From: an uncultured Clostridia bacterium
GTDB taxonomy: Bacteria > Bacillota > Clostridia > Christensenellales > Aristaeellaceae
NCBI GenBank assembly: GCA_947165425.1
Contig: CAMVAJ010000002.1
Location: 1-64,000, forward strand
Length of the DNA: 64,000 nt
Direction of reading: 5' to 3'
Made by a program: the position numbers and the translations under genes. Below are positions 35,339 to 44,906 of this stretch, piece after piece. The notes below the pieces were generated by a model. That model saw only the letters and a program-made list of their open reading frames with translations. It had not been told where the DNA came from and did no database searches. Every line of letters begins with the position of its first letter. Position 1 is the first letter of the stretch.

Positions 35339-36049
35339 TCAGTCCGCGCCGCGGATTCGCGCCTCCCCGACCCAGGGGGAGACGACGGCCAGCCAGGCGG
35401 CCAGCTGCGAGGCGTCCGGCGCGTGGAAGCCCGCGAAGGGGACGGTGTCCCGGTCCTGGAAGGGCTGGAGGAAGTAGCGCTGTGCGCCCCGGATCCACCC
35501 GGCGATGGCGTGAAAGTCCGCCTCCTCGTGCAGCTCCCGGACGACGGTGGTGCGGAACTCGTAGGGGACGCGGCTCTCCTTCAGGAGCGCGACGCTCTCG
35601 TGGATCGGGGCCAGGTCCAGCGTGGGCAGGCCGACGGTCTGGGCGTATTTGGCGGGGCTGTTCTTGATGTCCATGGCCACATAGTCGGCCAGGCCCTCCT
35701 CGAGCACCTGCCGGAGCAGGGTGGGGTGGTAGCCGTTGGTGTCCAGCTTGACGGCGTAGCCCATCTCCCGGAAGGCCCGCAGGAGCTCCGGCAGGGCGGG
35801 CTGCAGGCAGGGCTCGCCGCCCGTGACCGCGACGGCGTCCAGCAGGCCGCGGCGGCCGGAGAGAAAGGCCAGCAGCTCCTCCGCGTCCATCACCGGGGAG
35901 GCGGTGCCGTCCACCAGCTCAAAGTTGTGGCAGAAGGGGCAGCGGAAATCGCAGCCGCCCAGGAAGACCGTGCAGGCGACTCGGCCCGGGAAATCCAGAA
36001 GCGACAGCTTCTGCAGGCCAAAGATCCGGATGTTCGGGGCGTGTTCCAT
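35339..36049 (-). CDS. nrdG: Anaerobic RNR activating protein (radical SAM)
   Basis: GGCDFRCPFCHNFELV (CxxxCxxC) ; AVTGGEPCLQPALPELL. Confidence 0.93.
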   Translation of the reverse strand: MEHAPNIRIFGLQKLSLLDFPGRVACTVFLGGCDFRCPFCHNFELVDGTASPVMDAEELLAFLSGRRGLLDAVAVTGGEPCLQPALPELLRAFREMGYAVKLDTNGYHPTLLRQVLEEGLADYVAMDIKNSPAKYAQTVGLPTLDLAPIHESVALLKESRVPYEFRTTVVRELHEEADFHAIAGWIRGAQRYFLQPFQDRDTVPFAGFHAPDASQLAAWLAVVSPWVGEARIRGAD

Positions 36050-36074
36050 GGGGGTCTCCTCCCTTGTCTGAAAA

Positions 36075-36097
36075 GTGGGCCCGGAAGGGGCCCACTC
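36075..36097 (-). terminator. Intrinsic terminator
   Basis: gtgggccc-ggaag-gggcccac hairpin downstream of the minus-strand gene 36107-37192. Confidence 0.6.
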
Positions 36098-36106
36098 GGT
36101 TTTGCT

Positions 36107-37192
36107 TTACTGCCAGGGGACAAAGAAGCGCTGCACCAGCGTCATCTGCTCCTGGGCGTCGAAGGTGACATAGACGTTCTCGGAGGCGAAGCCGGGATCG
36201 TTCTCGCCCGGGTTGGCGAGCAGGGCGGTGAACTCCGCGGCGGTGCGGTGCGCGGACTCCTCGAGGGGGTCGCCGGTGTCGGGGTCGATGTCGTCCAGGA
36301 CCGTCAGGTTCTCCGGGATGGTCAGGGTCATGGTGGCGAAGTCCTCGGTGTACTCCTCCTCGTAGAGGTAGATATGGTACCGGTCGCCATAGCGGGTGAG
36401 GGTGATCTCATCGTTCACGAGGAGGCTGTTCTCGTCCAGCGGCTCCACGGTCTCGACCACCACGCTCTCCCGGCCGTAGGTCAGGGTGCTGCCGGGCTGC
36501 AGGGCGTTCACCTCCTCGGGGCTGAGGGTGACGCCGCGCCGGAGCACTGCCTGCACGGTGTTGTCCTCCGGGTTGTAGTCGGTCAGATTCGTCAGCCAGG
36601 TGCCCTCCGCAATGCCGATCTCCTGGGCGGCGTCCGCGGGGACGAAATCCAGGTCGGTCAGGAAGTCGATGCAGATCCGCATCTGCTCGTCGGTGAGGGA
36701 CTTGTCCTCCGCCTGCTGAGAGGGCACGAGGACGAACTCGATGAAATAGCCCTTGTAGATGCTCAGGAAGTCGATGTAGTCAAAGGCGCCGTCGGTCTGC
36801 TTTGCGATGAGCAGGCGGGTGCCCAGGCCGGTATCGCCGTAGGAGATCTCCACGGTGGGGTCCATGTCGGTGAAGGTCTTCTCCAGCGCGGCGAGGGCCT
36901 CCTCGTCCAGGTCATTCATGCGGTCGACGTCGGAGTAGGTCTCGTCGAAGGCGACGGAGAGCTGCATGACCGGCTTCGCCGGATCCTCCGAGGACATGAC
37001 CGCCACGACCTGGTCCCGGTTGGCCTTGATAGGCTGGAGCTTATAGCCCTCGGGCAGACCGCACTGCAGGGTGAAAGCGCCGTTGATGTCGAGGGTGCCG
37101 AGGGTGATCTTGCCCGTCCCCTCCTCCGCGGAGGCGAGGGCGCAGCCCAGCGCGAGCGCCAGGCACAGGAGCGCAGCCAGAATCTTTTTCAT
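36107..37192 (-). CDS. Secreted protein of unknown function
   Basis: signal peptide MKKILAALLCLALALGCALASAEE; no recognised domain. Confidence 0.7.
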   Translation of the reverse strand: MKKILAALLCLALALGCALASAEEGTGKITLGTLDINGAFTLQCGLPEGYKLQPIKANRDQVVAVMSSEDPAKPVMQLSVAFDETYSDVDRMNDLDEEALAALEKTFTDMDPTVEISYGDTGLGTRLLIAKQTDGAFDYIDFLSIYKGYFIEFVLVPSQQAEDKSLTDEQMRICIDFLTDLDFVPADAAQEIGIAEGTWLTNLTDYNPEDNTVQAVLRRGVTLSPEEVNALQPGSTLTYGRESVVVETVEPLDENSLLVNDEITLTRYGDRYHIYLYEEEYTEDFATMTLTIPENLTVLDDIDPDTGDPLEESAHRTAAEFTALLANPGENDPGFASENVYVTFDAQEQMTLVQRFFVPWQ

Positions 37193-37222
37193 GCCAATAT
37201 TCCTCCTTGCTCGTGGCCCGGA

Positions 37223-37849
37223 TCAGCGGATCACAAACTCTTTCTTGATGAAGCCCACGTTGCCGGTGTCCTGATCCTCGACCTGGTACCAGTTCGCGGT
37301 CTCCTTGATGACCAGCAGCTGGCTGTTGGCGCCGTAGGTGGCCATGACCTCTGTGCTCATGCTCGGGGCCCAGCGGAGGTTGACCCAGCCGCTGGCGCGG
37401 GTCGGGCGCACGGTGATCCGGAAGGGGACGACGTCGCGGGCGCTGGCGAACTCGCGGTTGAGCTCGTCCAGCGGGTCCGAGATGCTGGCGACCGCCGGCA
37501 CGGAGGTCGCCGTGGCGGTGGAGCGGGGCGCGGGCTTCGTTCTCTGCAGGAAGCGGCTGCTCACGAAGCAGGCGTAGGTGCCCACGCCGTAGCCGGGCTT
37601 GTTGTACTTGAAGTCGATCAGCGCCCAGCCGGACTCGTTGTAGTAGCAGTAGACCCGGGTGCCGTATTTCAGGGCGCCGACGACCGTGCCGTTGGGGGTG
37701 TCGCGGACGTTGAGGACCTTGCCGTTCTCGGTGTAGACGTAGTAGTAGCCGGCGCTGGCGGGCACCGTGTCGTCCTCGGCGAAGGCGGGCGCCAGAGCGA
37801 GCAGGCACAGTGCCGCCGCCATCAAAAGGGAAACAAGCCGTTTAGTCAT
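37223..37849 (-). CDS. Secreted SH3b-domain protein
   Basis: signal MTKRLVSLLMAAALCLLALAPAFA; VLNVRDTPNGTVVGALKYGTRVYCYY; second SH3b-like GWVNLRWAPSMSTEVMATYG. Confidence 0.82.
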   Translation of the reverse strand: MTKRLVSLLMAAALCLLALAPAFAEDDTVPASAGYYYVYTENGKVLNVRDTPNGTVVGALKYGTRVYCYYNESGWALIDFKYNKPGYGVGTYACFVSSRFLQRTKPAPRSTATATSVPAVASISDPLDELNREFASARDVVPFRITVRPTRASGWVNLRWAPSMSTEVMATYGANSQLLVIKETANWYQVEDQDTGNVGFIKKEFVIR

Positions 37850-37890
37850 TGCCGAAGCCTCCTTCAAATAGTTGCGTGTGGTTTGCGGGA

Positions 37891-39924
37891 TCAGAGATGG
37901 ACGGGGCACGTCTTCGTGGGCCGGTTCTTCTCGCGGATGGTCTTGATCCAGTCGTTATCGATCTGGTACTGGATGATCTTCACGCGGTATTCGCTCACGA
38001 TCGGGGAGTCCGGGAGCTTGAAATCGACGGTCTTCCAGTATTTCTGCACCGTGGACTCGCCGGGGTTCAGGGTGCGCTTGTAGACCATGCGGAAGGTGTT
38101 GGTGCCGTCCTTCTTGTTGGCGGGCACGGGCTTGCCGTTGATGTCGTAGACGGAGACCTCCACGGTGATGCTGGTGATCGTCAGGACGCTGTCGTTGCGG
38201 ACGGTCAGGCGCTGGTCGGCGCCCTCCACCTTGGCGTCCTTGATCTTCAGGGCGTGATCCCAGTCGCCGACCTTGACCTTGAAGGTCGTGGGGAAGCCGC
38301 CGTCGACGGTGATGCCGGTGATCTCCGTCTCGCCCTGCCGCAGGCCCCGGAGCTTGATCTTGTTCCCCTGGCTGTTGGCCAGGGCGATGGAGACGATGTC
38401 GGGGTCCGCCACGGCCCAGTTCATGCTCTTGTTGGTGGCCTTGTCCGGCTCGAGGACGGCGGTGGTGACCGCGGACTCGCCCACGTCGAGGTAGGCGGTG
38501 TGCCGCTTCATGTGGACGCCCGTCACGTGCTGATAGACGTGGACCTTCAGGCGCGCGCGGCGGTTGCTGCCGTCGACGGTGGCGGCGTTGACATAGGCCT
38601 CGCCGGCTCTCAGGCCGGTGACCCGGCCCTCGGCGTCCACGGTCAGCACCTTCGGGTTCGAGCTGGAGAAGGTGACGGTGGCGTCGTTGGCGTTGGCGGG
38701 CTCGGTGGACCAGGTCAGCTGGGCGCTCTCCCCGACATATAGGGTGGGCGCCTCGCCGAAGACGATGCCGGTGACCAGCTGGTGCACGTGCACGTCGGCC
38801 ACGGTCTGAACCGCGCCGTTGCTGCGGCTGGCGCAGACAATCTGGCAGTCGCCCAGGGAGACGCCGGTGACGCGGCCCTGGCCGTTGACGGTGGCGATCC
38901 GCTCGTCGGAGGAGGTCCAGACGAGGCCCTTGTCGTCGGTGTTTTTGGGCAGGACGGTGGCGTGGAGCACCACGCTCCGGCCCGCGCTGACCGTGATGTC
39001 GCTGTGGTCCAGGGCGACGCTCTCCGCGCCCTGGGTGACCTTGACGCTCAGGGTGGCCCGGATGCCGCTGCCGTCCTGGGCCGCGGCGATGATCCGCGCG
39101 TTCCCGCGCTTCACGCCGGTGACGACGCCCTGCTGGTCCACGGTGGCGATCCGCTCATCCGCGGAGGACCAGACGATCCGCGGGACGGAGGCGTCCGCGG
39201 GGGTGACCTGCGCCTGGATCGCGGCGGAGCCGCCCACGGCGACGGCCTTGCCGGGGAGGGTGAGGGAGATGCGGCTGACCGGCTGCACCACCAGCACGCG
39301 GTAGCGCTGGCTGACCTCCGGGTTCTGCTCGCTGTAGACGGTCAGGACGGTCTCGCCGGCCTGCCGGCCCGAGATGCTTTTCCCGCTGACGCGCAGGATC
39401 TGGTCGTTGTCGGCCCGGAGGGCGACCTTGCGGTTGGTCGCGTCCTTGGGCAGCGCGCTGACCTTCAGCTCCACGGTCTTGCGCACGGGCAGCAGCAGCA
39501 CGGGCAGCGCCTCCTCCGAGGGCCGGAGCAGCGGCGCGACGTCCGCCTCCTCGCCGCTGTGGAGCGGGAGCTTCGCTGTCTGGATGTCCAGGGCGGTCAC
39601 GCGCCGGGCGACGGTGAGGTTCAGCTTGGCTTTGTAGGTGCGCTGCGCGCCGGTCACCGAGACGGTGATGGTGGCGCGGCCCTTGGAGACCGCGGTCACG
39701 AGGCCGTCTGCGTCCACGGTGGCGATCTTCGGGTTGGAGGAGGCGTAGACGGGCGTCCCGTTGGCGGCGTCCCCCTCGCGGCCCAGCGCCGTCTGCAGGG
39801 TGTCCCCCTCAAAGAGGATCTGGACGGACTGATCGATGGTCAGCGCGTTTCGCTCCGCGACGCCGGGCAGGCAGACGCAGAGCAGCGCGAGCACCATCGT
39901 CAGGATAACCATGGCTTTTCGCAT
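37891..39924 (-). CDS. Secreted protein with multiple bacterial Ig-like (BIG2) domains
   Basis: signal MRKAMVILTMVLALLCVCLPGVA; repeated W-SSDERIATVD/NxQGxVTGV units. Confidence 0.9.
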   Translation of the reverse strand: MRKAMVILTMVLALLCVCLPGVAERNALTIDQSVQILFEGDTLQTALGREGDAANGTPVYASSNPKIATVDADGLVTAVSKGRATITVSVTGAQRTYKAKLNLTVARRVTALDIQTAKLPLHSGEEADVAPLLRPSEEALPVLLLPVRKTVELKVSALPKDATNRKVALRADNDQILRVSGKSISGRQAGETVLTVYSEQNPEVSQRYRVLVVQPVSRISLTLPGKAVAVGGSAAIQAQVTPADASVPRIVWSSADERIATVDQQGVVTGVKRGNARIIAAAQDGSGIRATLSVKVTQGAESVALDHSDITVSAGRSVVLHATVLPKNTDDKGLVWTSSDERIATVNGQGRVTGVSLGDCQIVCASRSNGAVQTVADVHVHQLVTGIVFGEAPTLYVGESAQLTWSTEPANANDATVTFSSSNPKVLTVDAEGRVTGLRAGEAYVNAATVDGSNRRARLKVHVYQHVTGVHMKRHTAYLDVGESAVTTAVLEPDKATNKSMNWAVADPDIVSIALANSQGNKIKLRGLRQGETEITGITVDGGFPTTFKVKVGDWDHALKIKDAKVEGADQRLTVRNDSVLTITSITVEVSVYDINGKPVPANKKDGTNTFRMVYKRTLNPGESTVQKYWKTVDFKLPDSPIVSEYRVKIIQYQIDNDWIKTIREKNRPTKTCPVHL

Positions 39925-40106
39925 CGGTTTCCCTCCTATTATTCCGCCGCCGTTGGGCAGCTGGATCGTAATCTGGCTGGTTTTGGACAGCGACTCTTTG
40001 CTGTCATATTTCATATTATCACAGAAATGTTACGGAAACAAGTCTGGAAAGTAATATGCTTTCATAAATTGATACGAGCCGGAGGGCGCGCTGGCAGAAA
40101 AAAAGA

Positions 40107-40130
40107 GCCCGGATCTCAGCCGGGCTCGGG
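40107..40130 (-). terminator. Intrinsic terminator overlapping the end of the EamA gene
   Basis: minus strand gagcccgg-ctgagat-ccgggctc-ttttttt. Confidence 0.85.
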
Positions 40131-41018
40131 GCTCCCGGCCTCGCTTTGGCCGGAGCCGAGGAGTTCGCAGGCGACGGCGGCGCCGATGATCAGCACCGCG
40201 CCGATCCAGCCGGCGGCCCCCAGGGGCTCGCGGAGGAAGAGCGCCGAGCAGAGCACGGACACCACGGGCTCGAGATAGCCCAGCACGGCCACGGTCTGGA
40301 CCGGCAGGCTCCCGATGCCCTTGAAATAGAAGCAGTAGGCCACGCCCGTGTGCAGCAGGCCGAGCATGAGCACGATCAGCACGGTCCGGGCGTCGACGGG
40401 CGGCGGATTGCCCCAGCTGCGGACCAGGGCGTAGGGGAAGATGGTCACGGCGGAGATCAGCAGCTGGAGGACCGACCGGTCCAGGGAGGGGATATCCCGG
40501 AACTCCCGGTTGCAGATGACGATCACCACGAAGCACAGCGCCGCCGCCAGCCCCATCAGCACGCCGGAGACGCTCCCCGCCGCGCCCTTCCAGACGCCGG
40601 AGACGAGGATGATCCCGACGAAGGCCGCGGCCACCGCGGGCATCTTCCGCCGATCCAGCCGCTCGCGCAGCACCAGGGGCGCGATCAGGATGACGATGAT
40701 CGGCGCCATGTAGTTGCACAGGCTCGCGATGGCGACGGTGGTGTGCATATAGGCCGCGAAGAGAAAGATCCAGTTCAGCCCGAGGCTGACGCCGGCGATG
40801 ACCAGCCACTTCAGGTTCCGGCGGATCGCCTCGCGGTCGAGGCGCTGGCCCCGGGCCTTCAGGTAGACGAGGATGAAGGTCCCGCCGATCAGGCCCCGGC
40901 ACATCGCCACGATCTCGCTGGGGATGCTGACATAGCGCAGGAAGAGGCCGATCGTCCCGTAGAGGATGACGGCGAAGACGTATTTGGCGCGCTCAGCGGC
41001 TGGGTTCATGGGAATCAC
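40116..41018 (-). CDS. DMT superfamily transporter (EamA)
   Basis: about ten hydrophobic segments; two EamA-like halves. Confidence 0.88.
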   Translation of the reverse strand: MIPMNPAAERAKYVFAVILYGTIGLFLRYVSIPSEIVAMCRGLIGGTFILVYLKARGQRLDREAIRRNLKWLVIAGVSLGLNWIFLFAAYMHTTVAIASLCNYMAPIIVILIAPLVLRERLDRRKMPAVAAAFVGIILVSGVWKGAAGSVSGVLMGLAAALCFVVIVICNREFRDIPSLDRSVLQLLISAVTIFPYALVRSWGNPPPVDARTVLIVLMLGLLHTGVAYCFYFKGIGSLPVQTVAVLGYLEPVVSVLCSALFLREPLGAAGWIGAVLIIGAAVACELLGSGQSEAGSPEPG

Positions 41019-41105
41019 CTTCCATTATGCAGGACTTTTCGGGAAGCCGGCGAAATGATCATGTAACGGCCGGCCGGCGGAGGCGTGGCGGGGGAGGATG
41101 ACGGC

Positions 41106-43559
41106 ATGATCTTTTTTCAGCAGTTTTTTCTGGACCGGGAGAAGGACATCGCGGTGGATCTGTATATGGAGGAGGAGCGGCTCTTCTACGTCATCCGGAC
41201 GCCCAACCACCGCACGGGCAACCTGATCTCCAATCTGGCCCGGCTCTGCGCGCTGGAGACCTCGCTGGACGAGCGGGGGCTGCGGGTGATCCGGGGCGAG
41301 ATCCCCAGCTATTTCGACGGGGACAACCGGCGGATGTACATCCTCCGCCTGGGGAACACGAAGATCGCCAACATCTACCCGGACGGGCGGGTGGAGCTGA
41401 AGGCGTCGATCCCCGCCATCTCCAAGACCCTCATGAGCCAGACCAAGGACTACCGGCTGGGGGTCGAGAAGACCATCGTCAAGACCTACATCCGCAGCGA
41501 CTGCAAATTCCGGACGGATCTCCACACCCACATGAACGGCAACCTGCCGCCGGACATCCTGATCGCCCTCGGCATGATCCACCAGATCCGCTACCCCTAC
41601 TACTACATCAAAAAGCTGGGGCTCCTGTGCACGCTGGACCAGCTGGCGGGGCTGGAGGAGCGCAGGGCGCAGGCGCGGGCGGCGCTGGGGGAGACGAGCC
41701 TGACCGGCAAGTATCTCGAGCGCCGCATCGACGATCTCACCTTCATCAACTTCGCCGACCTGATCCTGGGCAATCCGGAGAACGCCGAGACCAACATCGA
41801 GCGGATCCGCAACTCGCTGACCATCCCCAAGGACGGGCAGGCGGTGTTCGCCGACCTGGAGAAGGTCTACCTGTACCGCTATGTGTTCACCAAGGGCGTG
41901 CCCTCGGAGAAGCCCTTCGCGGGCATCCATATCGACGGGATCCCGGACCGGGACGTGCGGGCTTACGCGGAGCGCATGCGCCGCGACCGGGAGGACGACC
42001 GCTACCGCCGCAACACCCTCTACCAGGATCTGCTGCTGTGGATCGCCCGGGAGTACCAGCGGCACGGCATCGTCTACGCCGAGATCTCCGACACGTCGCT
42101 CCTCAAGCCGGAGGAGGCGCCGGGCAAGCTGCGGGAGATCCACGAGATCATGCCGGCGGTCACGCGGGAGACGGGGGTGGTGCTGCGGTTCCTGGCGGGC
42201 ATCCGCCGGGTGCCCCTCACCATCGTGCGGGACCGGCCCACGCCGGACAACTACCTCTCCGAGAGCCTGCGCTGCCTGTGGGCCTTCGCGGGGGACCCCT
42301 ATGTGGCGGGCAGCGACATCATCGGCGAGGAGATCAACGATATCCTGGAGCTAAAAGATGTGATCCGGGAGCTGGTCGCGGTGGCGGGCGCGTTCCCGGG
42401 CTTCGTGATCCGCATCCACGCGGGCGAGAACGACAGCCTCCGGGACAATGTGGGCAACAGCCTCCGCTGCGTCCGGGAGTCCCTGGCGCCGGGGCAGGAG
42501 ATGCCGCGCCTGCGCATCGGCCACGGCCTGTATACCAGCGACCTGAAGAGCGCCAAGGGCCAGAAGCTGCTGGAGGAGCTGCGCCGCAGCGGGGCGGTGC
42601 TGGAGTTCCAGATCACCTCCAACGTGCGGCTCAACAACCTCAGCACCCTGGCGCGGCACCCCCTGCGGCAGTACCTGCGCGCGGGCATCCGCTGCGTGCA
42701 GGGGACCGACGGCGGCGCGCTCTACGGGACCAACTCCATCGACGAGGAGCTGAGCCTGGAGAAGCTCCTGGACCTGAACCATGAGGAGCTGTGCGGCATG
42801 CGCGGCGCGGAGTCGGAGGTGCTCTCGGACAGCATGCGGGTGTTCCGCCGCCGGGAGGAGGCCTTCCGGCAGGCCTGCGCCGGGGTCGATCTCCAGCGGT
42901 ACTACGAGGGGAAGCTGGAGGAGGCCCGGGAGCGCCTGGGCGCGGTGCGCTGGACGGCGCAGGCGGGGCAGCGCACCGAGGAGGCGCTGGCCGACCGCCT
43001 GCGGCCGCTGCCGAAGGACCGCTTCCCGCTGGTGGTGTGCGGCGGCAGCTTCAACAGCAGCGGACGCCGCGCCCGCGTGAGCGCGGAGGACCGGGCGCTG
43101 ATCGACCGGCTGCTGGAGCGGGCGGATCCGGCCAGGGTCTACTTTGTGGTGGGGCACACGCTGACCGGCCAGGAGGGGTATCTGGCGGAGAAAGCCGCGG
43201 GCACCTTCGACGTGTTCGCGATCGTGCCGGGCCAGATGACGGAGGCCGCGCTGCGGCGGCTACGGCGGACGAACGTGCGCCTGGTGCCGTCCATCGAGAG
43301 CTTCGGCATGGGCCTGTACAAGAGCTTTGCCTACGAGATTTTCAAGCGGCTGCCCTCAGCGCTGCTGGCCTTCGACGGCAACTCCGCCGCGCTGAACCTG
43401 ATCCAGGAGGCGCGCAACGGCCGGCAGAAGTGCCGGATCTTCTTCAACCCCCGCTCCCGGGGGCTGGCGGCGAAGGCGCGGCTCCTGGAGGGGTACATGA
43501 CGCCCCTGCGGGACGTGGAGGACGTGCTCCGCGCGGTGCCGGAGGCGCCGCCGGTGTGA
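41106..43559 (+). CDS. Adenosine-deaminase-like metallohydrolase fused to C-terminal SLOG/DprA-like Rossmannoid domain
   Basis: DLHTHMNGNLP (HxH), RIHAGEND, RIGHGL, ITSNVRLNN, GTDGG; C-term PLVVCGGSFNSSGR...VYFVVGHTLTGQEGYLAEKA...VFAIVPG...SALLAFDGNSAALNLIQEARNG...RIFFNP. Confidence 0.8.
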   Translation: MIFFQQFFLDREKDIAVDLYMEEERLFYVIRTPNHRTGNLISNLARLCALETSLDERGLRVIRGEIPSYFDGDNRRMYILRLGNTKIANIYPDGRVELKASIPAISKTLMSQTKDYRLGVEKTIVKTYIRSDCKFRTDLHTHMNGNLPPDILIALGMIHQIRYPYYYIKKLGLLCTLDQLAGLEERRAQARAALGETSLTGKYLERRIDDLTFINFADLILGNPENAETNIERIRNSLTIPKDGQAVFADLEKVYLYRYVFTKGVPSEKPFAGIHIDGIPDRDVRAYAERMRRDREDDRYRRNTLYQDLLLWIAREYQRHGIVYAEISDTSLLKPEEAPGKLREIHEIMPAVTRETGVVLRFLAGIRRVPLTIVRDRPTPDNYLSESLRCLWAFAGDPYVAGSDIIGEEINDILELKDVIRELVAVAGAFPGFVIRIHAGENDSLRDNVGNSLRCVRESLAPGQEMPRLRIGHGLYTSDLKSAKGQKLLEELRRSGAVLEFQITSNVRLNNLSTLARHPLRQYLRAGIRCVQGTDGGALYGTNSIDEELSLEKLLDLNHEELCGMRGAESEVLSDSMRVFRRREEAFRQACAGVDLQRYYEGKLEEARERLGAVRWTAQAGQRTEEALADRLRPLPKDRFPLVVCGGSFNSSGRRARVSAEDRALIDRLLERADPARVYFVVGHTLTGQEGYLAEKAAGTFDVFAIVPGQMTEAALRRLRRTNVRLVPSIESFGMGLYKSFAYEIFKRLPSALLAFDGNSAALNLIQEARNGRQKCRIFFNPRSRGLAAKARLLEGYMTPLRDVEDVLRAVPEAPPV

Positions 43560-43572
43560 CAGACAATCAAAG

Positions 43573-43611
43573 CGCCCTGGCGCGGCGGAGAAGCCGCGCC
43601 GGGGCGTTTTT
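43573..43611 (+). terminator. Intrinsic terminator
   Basis: cgccctggcgcggc-ggagaa-gccgcgccggggcg-ttttt. Confidence 0.82.
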
Positions 43612-43625
43612 GGGTTTGGGGGCCT

Positions 43626-44906
43626 TCACTCGACGCCGGCGATGGTCACGCCGTCGAGGGCGGTGACCGCGGGGATCAGGAGATGGTCGTACTGGCGCTG
43701 CTCCCGGCTCATGCGGAGGGTCCTGGCCAGGGTCAGCATGGAGCCCGTGACCGAGCCGCCGCTGACCGGGACCGTTTTCTCCCCGTCGTGCCAGTAGGCG
43801 AGCCGGATCTCGCCGGCGATGTCGCCGCTCATGGCGTCCACCTGGAAATCGGAGAACTCCACGACCTCCAGATAGGGGCCGGTGCGCAGCTCGGCGGCCG
43901 TCGCGCTGCCGCCGCTGACGGCGTAGTTGCCGGGGACGCAGGAGCGCTCGAGGCCGAGATACTGGCTGAACTGCCGCGAGCCGTAGGCTTGCCGCGCGAT
44001 GCCGTCCCGGATGATGTCGAAGTCCCAGCGGCGCGCGCCCTCCGGGTCGTAGGCCGCGTTGTCGGAGGAGTTGGGCAGGGTGACCAGCGCCCGGACGGTG
44101 ACCTTGTCCCCGGCGGCGTCCCGGACCACGGGCTCGCCGATCTTCCAGTCGGAGATCCGCCGCACCAGCATCGCCGCGGACATGCGGCTGATGAAGTAGT
44201 TATAGATCTCGCAGGCGGCGTCGGTGGAGAAGAGCACGGTGGCGCGGCCCAGGGCCGGGGTCGGCTGGGCGATCAGCTTGTCCCGGCTGTAGCGCAGCGT
44301 CTCGGTGAGGGCCTGGATCAGGCCGTCCCGGTCGCAGGCGCCGGAGTGGTACAGGCGGTAGAGCTCGATCTCGTGGCCGTCCCGGCGCGCGTTGACCACC
44401 ACCTCCGCCATGGAGGAGGGGTAGACCGAGGTGACATCGACGCCCTCGGAGTTGAGGAAGCGGCGCTTCTTCTCGCTCACGAAGATCTCATAGCTGTTGA
44501 GATCCTCGGTCTGGGTCTCTGGGACGGCCTGGAGGGCCTCCAGGAAATCCCGGGCGATGGCGGCGACGTCAACGCTCCCCGCTTGCGCCTGGGCCTCCCC
44601 GTCGGGGGCGACCAGGGTGTAAGCAGGGTTTTTGACGTACTCCGCCCGCTGGCAGAGGGCGTCGATGGCGGCCTTGGCCTCCTCGGCGTTGGCGGTGGGC
44701 GGGATCTCGGCGGAGGCGGAGCCGAGGAACTGGCCCTCGCCGAAGCGCCGGTAGACCTTCACATGGGTGTGGCGCGTCAGCTTCACCCGGTGCTGATCCA
44801 GCCGATGGCGGATCAGATAGAATTCCCAGCCGGTCTCCTGGGTGTCCGTTACCTCCCACGCGTCGGCTGTGGAGGCGCGCAGCAGGTCCAAGATGGTGTT
44901 CAGCAT
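43626..44906 (-). CDS. TldE/PmbA-family metalloprotease-like protein
   Basis: paired with TldD, start overlaps upstream stop; C-term GDIAGEIRLAYWHDGEKTVPVSGGSVTGSM. Confidence 0.87.
   Translation of the reverse strand: MLNTILDLLRASTADAWEVTDTQETGWEFYLIRHRLDQHRVKLTRHTHVKVYRRFGEGQFLGSASAEIPPTANAEEAKAAIDALCQRAEYVKNPAYTLVAPDGEAQAQAGSVDVAAIARDFLEALQAVPETQTEDLNSYEIFVSEKKRRFLNSEGVDVTSVYPSSMAEVVVNARRDGHEIELYRLYHSGACDRDGLIQALTETLRYSRDKLIAQPTPALGRATVLFSTDAACEIYNYFISRMSAAMLVRRISDWKIGEPVVRDAAGDKVTVRALVTLPNSSDNAAYDPEGARRWDFDIIRDGIARQAYGSRQFSQYLGLERSCVPGNYAVSGGSATAAELRTGPYLEVVEFSDFQVDAMSGDIAGEIRLAYWHDGEKTVPVSGGSVTGSMLTLARTLRMSREQRQYDHLLIPAVTALDGVTIAGVE

Noticed and set aside
35423-38083. 886-aa plus-strand ORF
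   Set aside because: Spans several well-supported minus-strand genes; no recognisable domain or RBS.
41106-43559. RADAR anti-phage system
   Set aside because: Only a deaminase-like gene is present; no RdrA-type ATPase partner adjacent, so I do not call RADAR.
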